From NCBI GenBank assembly GCA_029532415.1, contig JAQOTA010000001.1:558001-622000 (forward strand): DNA of 64,000 nucleotides, given 5' to 3'. The notes beneath the pieces are model-generated. The model was not told where the DNA came from, made no database searches, and worked only from the letters and a program-made list of their open reading frames with translations. Of this stretch, positions 11,677 to 21,822 are shown one piece after another (position 1 is the first letter of the stretch; each line of letters opens with the position of its first letter). A program made the position numbers and the translations under genes. This stretch comes from Marasmius tenuissimus (Eukaryota; Basidiomycota; Agaricomycetes; Agaricales; Marasmiaceae).

Positions 11677-13064
11677 TCAGATTGGTAAAGGACTAAACCT
11701 GAACGCCTTGCTCTTCTCGTCCAAAAACGCCCAAACACTCTGCTCCTTCCACCCCTTCTCCTTCCAGTCGTTCAATGTCTCCGGGAACAGCCCAATCACT
11801 CCGGAAAGCGTTATGTCGTGAGCTGCCACCACAAGTATATCCCTTTGGGCGTCGAGCACAGAAGCGGCTCGCTGAGACTCAAGAGCCGCTTCCCGATCTT
11901 TCTACGCCGATGGTGGCGGCGGGACAGAGAGAAGTGGCGTCTCTCGTTCGGTCAAGTTGAACTCGGTTTCGCCAGGAGCAGCAAAGTACTCAGCAGAGAC
12001 AGACTTTCTGGTGGCTTCGACGAGCTCTTCGGTGGGTGGGTATGTTTTTTGGATGTGCAGGTTCGGTCGAATTTGACCAGCGTGGTGGAAAGTATCGCCT
12101 CCGAGCAAGACAAACGAGTCGGGTTTGACGCGTGCGAGAGCGGCGACGTGCCCTGTAACATGCTGGGGAAGTGCTGTACGTGAGATCGTACAGTACGAGT
12201 ATGAGAGAGTGGTGATAACGTACGCCAGGCATATTGATGATATACAAGCTCCCGTCATTGAAATAATCGAGAACAGGTTGCCCTCCTATTTCCAACTTGG
12301 ACTCCGCGAATGCTAGCTCTTCCACCTCGCGACCACTACCATAACCCATCAGCTATCCAAATATACTGATCTGAGCTTGCCACGGGACCTACGCAAAGTC
12401 GCTATCCAGCAACACAGCATCTGGGAAAGTTGGATACCCACGACGGTCACTTCCGGGACCTACCACAAGTTTCGTAGTGCTCGGCCACTTCGACATGTCA
12501 CCTGTAGTACACCAAACGCGTTATGTGTCGGCGGAATTCCCCGTATAAGCGGACGATGATGGCCAGCGTACCTATATGGTCTAGATCGGTATGGCTGCGG
12601 TGGGCACAGTATGGTAAGCTTTCTCAGTCAAGATCGGCCTGAAGTAGCTGAGCGCACCTCCAGATAACCGTATCGATCGATTCCAACGCCACCCCTCCCC
12701 CTGTCAACTGTTCGACGATGTCCTTTTCGATCACTAGGTTGACATTTGGAGAGTTTTTGATACTCTCTTGCACTGCGGGGGGAAGACCATCAACGTCCTT
12801 TCGAGCTCCCAGGTCAAACATAACCCTTCGTCCGCTGGTGTGTTCGAGTAGGAACGAATATGCTGGGATAACCATTATATCCCTTCCCGGGAGTATGGGT
12901 TCCATGAATGAAGCTGCTGGGAGCGAGGAATTGCTGGCAAAGACGTCAAAAGCTTGGACAGAGACAGTCGAAGAAGAGTAGGGGATCGTGATTTGGGATG
13001 GCAAGGCCAAGGTATTGACCAGTGATGGCAGGAGGAAGAGAGGGAGTAGGCTAAACCTCGACAT
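11677..13064 (-). pseudogene. Metallo-beta-lactamase-fold hydrolase MBL-A (HxDxDH type, nonsense mutation)
   Basis: This is an MBL-superfamily hydrolase-like gene. Exon 1 (13064-12658) encodes a hydrophobic leader resembling a signal peptide (LLPLFLLPSLVNTLA), then GRDIM, RVMFDLGARKD and a conserved DIVEQLT. A 23-nt exon (12594-12572) encodes the whole metal motif SHTDLDHIG, so the second position is Asp rather than the usual His. Later exons give GPGSDRRGYP, GREVEEL, HVTGH, LLGGDTFHH and RETPLLSVPPPP. At 11902-11904 the codon that is Tyr (TAC) in MBL-D is TAG, removing the last ~75 residues, including the AAHD segment that probably holds a metal ligand. The downstream reading frame is otherwise conserved to TGA at 11677, so the nonsense change looks recent. 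Confidence 0.8.
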
Positions 13065-14086
13065 GACTCCAACTACCAGGGGCATGAAAGTGGTGATTAG
13101 GTAGGCCTCGTTAACCAGGATGTTTTTATATGTTCGCCCATGAGTGTTACGCATCCAGTCGGCAGAAATTGGCGGGACCGCAGTACACTGGCCGCCTCGT
13201 TGTGTCCTAATCTACATCCATGAAACGCGAACATGGTGGTTGCCCTGTACAGAAGAATACAATCAAGGTTAGCTCATGCATCGCACCATCATTTGACATT
13301 GTCAAGGGCTCTATACATTTGTATAACTCAACACCAAGAGTATATCAACGCCCAAATATCATACTCACCAGCTCCGATGATCACCGTGTTGACACGGGCT
13401 AAACAGAGGTTCCCCATCAGCGCCATCTTTCGACAGTACATAGATATACTCCAAAAATTGGAAGAAATCCAACCACACGGGCGATTAATCGGATGTCTCA
13501 CCCAACAGCCTGCTTGCCGTGTTCACCGCGATGATAGGTATTGGATACATGGCAAGGTACAGCCCTGTCCCGTTGCTCCAAAATAGCCCAGACCCTTCTT
13601 GTCGCTTCCAACCATAGATACGACCTGGGAGATACTGGGATGACCCGGAGAGTGTATAAGTCCGTCGTGCTAGAGGAAGATTTTGGCTCTCGTAGGCTGC
13701 AGCGAATAGTTTCCCACCCTTTCTGTTCATTAGACCATGCTTTGGTACAGAGGACCCAAGTCAGCAGGCGAAGCCAAGTTTGACGCAGAGGGCACAGACA
13801 TCGATTGCAAGAGCGATGAGATCCGTCCGTTACTCTGTGTGTTTGAGGGGGGGGGCTAGCATTTTCGTGAAAATGGACATGGATGTTGGAAGGAACTTAC
13901 TTGGGAAGCGACGACTTGACGATGATGACGGTATGAGAGGAAAGTACGGGCCGTCGGCCCACTATGACCGAAATGCCTGCCGCCGTCTCAAGCCCAAGTT
14001 CGAACTGAGCATGCATTGTCCAAGTTCATCGGAAAACAACAAATATTCTAGTAAGACACAGGCCAAAAGCTAATGTTTGTAGGAAA
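13065..14086. other. MBL-A / MBL-B intergenic region
   Basis: A TATA-like stretch (ATATAAAAA on the minus strand, about 13121-13130) precedes MBL-A. The sequence around 13240-13320 resembles the region upstream of MBL-D (about 41570-41640). A minus-strand ORF at 13485-13730 contains GWKRQEGSGLFWSN, faintly like the MBL C terminus, but this is too weak to call. Confidence 0.4.
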
Positions 14087-15068
14087 TTAGCAAGGACTGA
14101 ACCTAAAAGCCTTGTGTTTCTCGTCCAAAAACGCCCAGAGGCTTTGCTCCTTCCACCCTTTCTCCTTCCAACTATCCAACTTCTCCGGGAATAACCCAAT
14201 CACTCCGACAAGTGTTGCATCGTGAGCAGCCACTACGAATATATCTTTATGCGCGTCGAGCACAGAGAGAGCCCGCTGGGACTCGATAGACGTTTGCTGA
14301 TCTGCATACGCGGATGGCGGTGGCGGGACAGAGAGGAGTGGTGTCTCTCGTTTACTCAAGTCGAACTCGATGGCACCGGGAGCGGCAAAGTATGCAGCGG
14401 AGACAGACTTCCTGGTGGCCTCGAGGAGGTGTCCAGGGCACGGATAAGATTTATGGATGTGGGGGTTGGGTCGGATTTGACCGGGGTGGTGGCAAGTATC
14501 GCCACCGAGTAGGAGGAATGAGTCTTGTTTGACGCGTGCGAGGGCGGCGATATGTCCGGGACAATGCTAGGAGGAAAGTTGTGAGTGGTCTTACATGGTA
14601 TCTATCTGAAAATTGGGATAAATGACATACCCCGGGCATGTCAATAAGATACAAGCTTCCATCATTGAAGAAATCGATCGCAGGCTGGCTTCCTATCTTC
14701 ACTCCGGAATCCAAAAATTTGAGCTCTTCTACTTTGCGACCGCTATGGTCTCAACTCTTTAGCAAAAAAAAAGTATAGAATTTCAACCCACGACACCTAC
14801 GTGAAATCACTGTCAAGCAAAACTGCATCCGGAACGGTTGGATACCCGCGACGATCGCTTCCAGGACCTACCACGAGCTTGGTTGAGCTCGGCCACTTCG
14901 ACATATCACCTGTAGACCATAATGACGCGTCGAAGGTCAATAAATCGCGTCACAAGGGGCCACGAAGTTTGAACGTACCTATATGGTCTAGATGGGTATG
15001 ACTGTTGTGATCACAACACAGTCAGTGAGCTGTCTTGTGGATTGGATCGAATGGTTTCGCACCTCCAA
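14087..15068 (-). pseudogene. MBL-B, 3' part (HxHxDH type), cut off by KDZ insertion
   Basis: This segment holds exons 2 to the end of a second MBL gene. The 23-nt exon at 15001-14979 encodes SHTHLDHIG with the canonical HxHxDH motif. Following exons give HCPGHIAAL, LLGGDTCHHPGQIRPN, RETPLLSVPPPPSAY, the AAHD segment and a terminal AFRFSPC. I see no stop or frameshift in it. The first exon is 11.3 kb away at 26337-26689, beyond the KDZ element. The break falls at the end of exon 1: the element's target duplication ACCTCCAA (15061-15068) is, in gene sense, TTGGAG|GT, i.e. the exon 1 end plus the intron 1 donor. Confidence 0.85.
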
Positions 15069-15540
15069 GAAAATCCGGATAGGTTTTGATTAAACTACAT
15101 AGGACTCGGCCAACATCTATCAAACCCACCTAATCTGGGTTAAACTATAGAATAGACATACACATGCGCCTACTGCGGGAGGGAGCATGTGTACCTTATG
15201 ATTGAGCAACGATTAATCTAGCTTGAACAGCAATCAAACAACATATTTCAGAATGAAACCGCGAAATTGAAAACGAGTCTGAACAGGAATGAACTGGTTT
15301 GAATAGGAGAGTCGATTGAATACGGTATAATCAATGATTAAGCTAGATTAAACTGGGAGAAATAGACACGTTGGATCGCGTTTAAACTGGATTGAACTGG
15401 ATGAAGGTGATAGTACTGAGAACGAAATAAATGACTTCGAACGTCTTTGAACCAGTTTAAACTTGGTGACTGGAACGGTGATAACGGTTGAATGAACCAG
15501 ACTGATGTCTGTTCGAATATGGCTACTAAACGATCAAACC
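15069..15540. repeat. KDZ left-end subterminal repeat region
   Basis: This is non-coding sequence with many short variants of GATTAAAC / GTTTAAAC / TTGAACTGG in both orientations, for example near 15090, 15130, 15345, 15370 and 15455. The same motif family recurs at the right end and inside a transposase intron, so they are probably transposase-binding sites. Confidence 0.6.
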
Positions 15541-15798
15541 TAGGCCGTCGGCTTCCTAGTACGAAATCGTGATGTTAGGACCTCTACCGTTTCCACCGAC
15601 CCCTTCGCGCCCGTCGGTTCCAGCCTGTAAAAAAATTTCTTCCCGTCGCTTGGAGCGGGAGGTCTGTAGAAGGGTTAGCAATCCGCTCCAGAGATGGCGG
15701 CTGAGAGACCTCACTGTTGTGCCTCTTGGATACGGGCGTTGGGTCGTTTCCTGCTATCTGTATCAGCAATGATGGGGAGTAACTTCAAAATATGAGTC

Positions 15799-18062
15799 TT
15801 ACTTTTTCTCTGGACGAGTGCTGAGGCCAGCTATCATCTCCGCATGCTCCCCGTTGTCCACCGTGCGCTTCCGCCTACCGCACAAACAAGAGTTAGCTTT
15901 CTCCAAGACAAGGGGAAGGTCCACTTACTTGTTCGACTCGCTAGGTCCAGCCTGCTGCTCGGTGTTCGGCTCGTTTGGGGGACCTTGGTCTTCTTTCTCT
16001 CCGTTACCGCTAGGATTCACGGTCCCGGTCGCCTTCCCACTGCGTTTCATGTCCGCCTTTTTCTTCCCCCCACGCCCAGTTCCTTTCTTGCGAGGCTTTG
16101 TACCCTTCGTCGGCTCTACCAATCCGTTGGCTGACTCCGAGACACCGCTGGCTGCCAGATCGCCGACACGCGGAGGATCGGGTACAAGTTCATCATGAAC
16201 ACCACCAGTACTACCGGCGGGTACCCCCTTATCCTCGCCTGCCCTCTCTTCCTCGCTCGCCCTCTCTTCCTCGCCCTCGAGCTCATCACGTTGCACTGTA
16301 AGCTCCATCGAGGACTCTCCTTTGTCTCCGGCAAGCTCTAATTGAACCGCTTGCGCAATACCAACACTCAAATCTTTGTCACCGTCGCAGCTGTTCACAG
16401 TCAACTCTTCTTCAGAGTGCCGTTCGGAGTGATCAACTGCTTTGACCAGAGAACGAGACCGGCCATCATCATTGATATCCATGATAATCTCATCCCCACT
16501 GTAACGCTCCTGTTCCACACGCGCCTGAGCCGCATTCAGACCTTGAGCGATAGCGGCCTTGCTTCGGAAGACAAACGGGTTCTCGAGTTGAGCGTTCGAA
16601 ACTGATTTGAGGTAGACGAGGAACTCGAACATCGTATGTCGTCGCAGGAGGTCGGGGCTGGTTAGGGAATCTGGGAATGTGTACGTCTCGGTGTCGTAGA
16701 ACAGATGGGGATGGGCGAGCAAGTCGGCAATTGGCACGGAAGCCATTGTTGAATCTTTAGGCCAACTGAACTCTGAACTGAATTATTAGTATGGTATCTG
16801 GAGAATGAACAGTAGTGGCGTACCCCACAAAGCTTGCAGCCACTTTCCATAAGTCTTTTTGAAGTCAGAAAATGAGATGTCGTTCTCATTGACATCCGGG
16901 AAGACGGGAACACCCGCGGAGTTGCATGGGATTGCGTCTTTGTCCGCATTGGCGGGGCCTTCCGGCGTAGGGTGAGCTGCTCCCGCATCATGTCAAAATC
17001 GGTAGGAGTGTGTGGCACAAGTAATTCCCACCTGGTAGACGTCCATCAACAAAAGAGAACCACGCATTGTGTATAGTCTCATTCATCTTCTCATCTCCTT
17101 GCAGAAAATGGGCGTCATTTGCTGAGTCCGAGCTTGTGTCAACTCTAAACCCGAGACAGTCAACATGATAATCGAACAAAGAGGCTTGAATATGCTTACC
17201 GAAAAATTCTAGCAATGTTTTCCTTGTCTCGATATCCCCCATAAAGAACCATCTCGCAGGGGCCAAAGTATCCGCTCTCACAGACCGCAATCAGCGCCTC
17301 GTACAAGAACCGCTGGAAGGTCGACTGATTTCTGGAGAAGAGGTGAGCATATTTCTCGGCAGAGTTTAGTGAGAGAAAGAGAGCGTACTCGAAGACATCG
17401 CCAACACCCTCCTTCTCAACACGAGCGTCGAAGCTCTCTTGGTTGGCTCTACTCCACAGCTCTGTGAAGGCCATCTGGTAGGCGGCGCCGGGATTGAGAG
17501 TTGTGTCTGCCTCGCGCTTGCTTCGAGCCAAGGTTTTGATCTCGGTCGAGTTCTCTTGTTGGAAGAGCTCCTTTCCCGACTTGATGGTATGTATTTTGCC
17601 CAACTCACGCACGACGTCGAGAGCCTTTTCGGTGCCAGACGCAGTGACTGTACTCGCCGTCGTGGTGGCATTGATGTTCATTGTTGCTGCTGCCTTGAAA
17701 TTCCGCTTCACGATCTTGTTGTATCGTGTGTTCTTTAGTCGTTCCTTGACGGCCTAACACGAGCAGGGAGTAGAATCAGATAAATACTCTTGTGAGAGAG
17801 AAGACTCAGGACGTACATCCGACCATTGGCTTTCTGTCCGCTGAGTATAATCCAGTTTCCCCTTGAATTCAGGGTGATCCAAGATTGTCGTTCTTGCATT
17901 CTCAAACCACTTCTTCACGATGTCCAGATCAGCAGTGCCACGGGCAGGTTTGCCCGCATGAAGGTTGTGTTGGCGTAGGAATGCTTCCATTGGTGCCTCG
18001 TAGGAGTCAAGAACACTGAGTTGTTCTTTGCTAAAAGGTGACAGTTTTCCTTGTTTTCCCAT
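15799..18062 (-). CDS. KDZ passenger gene X, conserved-looking protein of unknown function
   Basis: The model has six exons (18062-17817, 17753-17200, 17144-17032, 16979-16824, 16772-15929, 15874-15799) that splice without a frame break to 580 aa. The protein starts MGKQGKLSPFSKEQLSVL. It has an alpha-helical N-terminal half (KKWFENARTTILDH, AYQMAFTELWSRANQESF) and a middle with FYDTETYTFPDSL and NPFVFRSK. A long acidic Glu-rich stretch is followed by a basic Lys/Arg/Gly-rich C terminus (TKPRKKGTGRGGKKK), which suggests a nuclear protein. No domain is recognised. Proteins of this general layout are common as hypothetical proteins in Agaricomycetes. It lies inside the KDZ element, divergent from gene Y at 18373, and may be a cargo or accessory gene. 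Confidence 0.7.
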
Positions 18063-18372
18063 CTTGATATCGAGGAAAGTCGGGCGAAACGGCTCTGAGG
18101 GTGGGTTGATGTATGTGGGGGATGAGAAGTGAGGTTGGTTAATGGTTGAATGGCAAAGTAACTTCGTCCTATGAGTCACCAACGGCTGACAAAAAAACCA
18201 AAATGGCCATGCCTCGTTCTGCCACCACAATAGCTCGATGCCACAAAATGGTGGTCGGGCAGATAAGTGGATTTGTGGCCTGAGAATTAGTCAGGGATTG
18301 TGCCACTCGTATTCGTGTTAAATAGACCGACCGTGAATCTTCCAATCTTATCGCAAAGCCTCTGAACAAGTC

Positions 18373-18984
18373 ATGGTCCACTTCGCCCAACACTGCTCCG
18401 GCGGATGCTTAGACGGCCTCGCCTCCAACCTTGACCTTCACCATCCTGCGGAACATCTACCCTGCAGCTACATAGAATTCAACGACATCTACACAGAAGT
18501 TCTTTTCGCTCTCGGAGTGACGGCAGTGCCGATGGTACTGGAGGTTGTCCGCTGCCGCCAGAAGGTACGACACCCGATCGACATCATCTTGGTCGGAGCC
18601 TGCTACAAGATCAAGAGGTTGGATGAATCCGAGGTGAGTAGTTGACACGGATCGAGATGAAGCATTGTACTCACAAGCAACTGTCAGATCCTGCCGAAAA
18701 GATGTAATTGTCCGGTCTGGATGTATTCGTGGGATACGGCTATCTCTCGATGCATCAACTCCGCCACGTTCGTTTGGAACGACACTCACACAGAGTTTGA
18801 AAGGGAGGAGGAGGAACGCGAGGATGGGCTAAGAGACCTCGAGGGGCTTACGCCTTGGGAGAAAGCTAGGCTTGCCGCAGGTGATCAGCGTATCAAAAGG
18901 GAACTAGAAGATGAGGAGGAAGTTGATGGTGATGATGCGACCAATGATAACAACCGAGCTAAGAAGAGGCCCAAGGCAACCTAA
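18373..18984 (+). CDS. KDZ passenger gene Y, small protein of unknown function
   Basis: Two exons (18373-18633 and 18688-18984, 54-nt intron) encode 185 aa. The N-terminal half contains CSGGC, a hydrophobic segment EVLFALGVTAVPMVLEVV and KVRHPIDIILVGACYK. The second half has CNCPVW and ends in a highly charged acidic tail followed by basic KKRPK. I recognise no family. It is divergent from gene X across about 310 bp, a possible shared promoter. Confidence 0.55.
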
Positions 18985-19025
18985 TTTACAAACATTATTA
19001 GTATAGATGTCAAACCAAGAGTAAT

Positions 19026-19673
19026 TTACGCAATGAGTTCGTACCGGAAGTTGGTTTCGAACAGTTCCCAAAGGAACTCTCGAACGACTTCCACCGGCGG
19101 CAGTTGAAATTGATCGTCGTGATCCACACAAAGGAGAAACAGCAAAATCTTGATTCAGGGAGGTTACGAAGACCCCATCGGCCTCAAAGACAGCTCCCAC
19201 CTTGCCTTCAAAGGACTTGCGAACCTCCTGGGATAACACTTTCTCATAAAACATGGGTCAGTTCTCTACGTTGGCGATGCGATATCAGGAAAATCTTCAT
19301 ACTTTGTCTGATCGGGCGGTTGAAAGTGTGATCTATGGGAGAGATGAGTCTTTGAATGGGTGAACTGAAGGAGAATAGACGAGCGAGTTCCCTCGCTACA
19401 CCGCTGGAGTGAACGGGTCACTGAACCGCTCCATCACGAGGTCGGGACCATCAAGTGCGACCGTTGTTTGGTAGAGAATGGGAAAGATGCTCACACTGTA
19501 AGATTTGATGGATATCTATCGCTGACTTCGGCCGCCGGTTCAGGTTGTGAGTTAGATTCAATGATCGAGCGATGAGCATGTTGGCCTACCAGTGTGAGTG
19601 TTTGATTTTGTGGATCTGAGATGTCGGATGGATAAGTCACGCTGCTGTCAGTAGACCATGGGGATAAGTGCAC
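19026..19673 (-). CDS. KDZ passenger gene Z, partial model, unknown function
   Basis: The C-terminal exon is the best supported part: it reads VDHDDQFQLPPVEVV then REFLWELFETNFRYELIA and stops at 19026-19028. Upstream on the same strand are VRKSFEGKVGAVFEADG and, further up, LDGPDLVMERFSDPFTPA. Together these resemble a common Agaricomycete hypothetical-protein family ending in an ExNxRxEL segment (recalled, not searched). The first exon and splice sites are not resolved; a GTG-initiated ORF at 19491-19673 has no ATG. It could be intact with an upstream exon, or a relic. Confidence 0.35.
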
Positions 19674-20300
19674 ATGAAGTACGCTATATTAAAGCCACCA
19701 ACATGCAGTCGATGGGTAGTAGTACTGAGACGACGGTAAATCAAACTGAGATGGAAAGTGAACTTACCGCCTGCTCTGTATGTCTTTGTTTGGTCAAGAG
19801 GGTGCCAAACTTCGAAGCCAAAAGTTTGGCTTCACCCAGGGCCAAACAATGCCATGCTCTTCCTCACCCCCACGTTTGACCCTCTCATATCGGATGCAGC
19901 CTTGGTTTCGTTCAAGTTCTTTTCAAGAAAGTATCCCAGGCTCCAGCTCCCTTCTTGGTATGCTCAATTTTACCTATTTGTCCATCTGCTATCTAACAAA
20001 AATGTCTTTTTGGCAGGGAAATGGGTGGGCCGTATCGACTCTATGTTGATATACTCACCAATCCGCTGTTGTCTTCACGATGGCAGCGGATTAGACCGAT
20101 AATTCACTGTCGTCTTCATGATGACGGTGGCATATGAACAATCGACCACAAGGCTGGATTTGGTGCGGTCAAAGTGTCGCCAAGTCCTCCCATTTTCTGA
20201 CTCCCATCACAGCCTTCCGAAACAATGGACGTGGCCGGTAGACCAAGATATATTCTGCAGAACATCCCCCTCAGGCCCAGTCGCATCTCCCTTATCCACC

Positions 20301-21437
20301 ATGCCAAAGGTCACCAATTCGTCAACTACAAACAACACCGTTCGCCTGGATGCAGCCTCAGTCTGCCGTGCGGCGTCAGAAATCCAGGTCCCTACAAAGG
20401 TTAATGAACAAATAATCAAGGCTCGACTGGCACATCTACGACGAGTCACAAACCTCCCTTTGGTGCCCTCACAGCCCATGGCGATGTCAGGATCAATCGT
20501 TAATGAAGGAATGTACCTTAGTACTGGAAGCAGGGGTGTCCGTAGCACCAACGATAAGCGTTTCATAAATCTGGGACGGTGGTTTTGGCGCGTGAGTTTC
20601 CTGTTTAATTGTGTGTGTATTCACTACTAACAAACTTACAGGTAGAATCCGCTATCAGCAATGGCAAAACCAAGGGGAAAACGTGGTTTGAAGCCTCCAG
20701 GATTCCGCTTGATAGCCTACTGGCTGACATGGAATTGATGCGGGCCATTGAGCGACGCGGCTTGTCTCGTCGTACTCGGAATACTGCAGATTGAGACAGT
20801 TCCCCAGTGGCACCGCAAGTCCCTCCTCAGCCTCAGCATACGGTACTCCAGTCCTCAACGTCGGCTGCCTCCGCTGTAGTTGACGACGACGATATTGAAT
20901 ATATTGGAGCCCACTTCAGCAGCGATGGCCTCCTCACTGCATTCGATGGTGAAGATGTCATCCCCGACAGCGATGTGACATTCGTCGAATCGTCTCAATC
21001 TGGCGAGCCGCCATCTGAGAAGGGCAAAAGCGGAGTAGAAGGACCTATTGATGATCGACTTGATGTCGCTGATGATGAGATTGCCTTTCAAACGGTGATC
21101 TTTGGATGGGTCATGGTGAGTGTCTACAACATCCCTGATTTTCCCACCTGACCACATTACACAGAACGATAACGAACCTACAAGAGTGACCGTTCCTGTG
21201 CTGAAGACCGATGGTGGCTTTCTATCACTCCGCAGCATCAAGCATTACCTGGGAAGCGTTGGAATTGAAGCTGGGGACACTGTTGAGCGTTACAGCGTTA
21301 GCGAGCGAGCTTGGAAGCGACTGAAGTGGTCAATCCCCTTTCCAGTGGCCCAGCACACTGGGATTGCGCTACGCTTGCCATCAGTGACCGCCATGAAGAA
21401 TTGGGAGGACTATCGTGGTCATATCTTTTCCTTATAG
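20301..21437 (+). pseudogene. KDZ passenger gene W, open except for one in-frame TGA
   Basis: Three exons (20301-20591, 20642-21115, 21165-21437) splice into one frame of 346 codons that contains a single internal TGA at 20792-20794. Both sides look coding: IPLDSLLADMELMRAIERRG lies before the stop and DDDDIEYIGAHFSSDG after it. The C-terminal exon reads PTRVTVPVLKTDGGFLSL. The function is not recognised. The stop could be a CGA-to-TGA change, or it could be the true end of a 147-aa protein with a second gene following. It lies upstream of the transposase on the same strand. Confidence 0.5.
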
Positions 21438-21822
21438 TTACTTTCCTCCTTTCCTGCCTACGTATGGAATCTCCAGACATCAGAACCAGTTTAATCTACC
21501 TTTACCGTCATCCGTACTTACCATCCCTGAATATTCCCGATGAATTCCATCCAGATTACATGCTTTCTTTTCGTGGCCAGATCACAAAGCCTGGATCGTG
21601 GTGGCAGGCCACATCAGCATTGGCAGTCGGAGTAGCCGGGGCCCCTTACGAGGAACCATGTCAGGTACAGTGCCACCGACGCGTCTCTGTGTTCACGTTC
21701 GTCTGATGACTACAATTGTTTCCATATTTGTGTTATCATTGTGGGCCCTTTCTGGTGGCAGGCTCTTTCGACACTTCCAACTGTCCTCTCTCCTCCCACC
21801 AACTCTACTCTTCTCGTCTACC

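Noticed and set aside
13485..13730. Extra MBL C-terminal fragment between MBL-A and MBL-B
   Set aside because: The GWKRQEGSGLFW segment is faintly similar to the MBL tail, but the AAHD residues and spacing are absent.
20772..20806. A 35-nt intron that would remove the TGA in gene W
   Set aside because: It has GT and AG ends but is shorter than every other intron here (50 nt or more) and would not keep the frame.
15799..21437. A TET/JBP dioxygenase among the KDZ passenger genes
   Set aside because: Some KDZ elements are linked to TET/JBP genes, so I read genes X, Y, Z and W for an HxD...H iron-binding pattern in a double-psi or jelly-roll context. I found none; the passengers remain unassigned.
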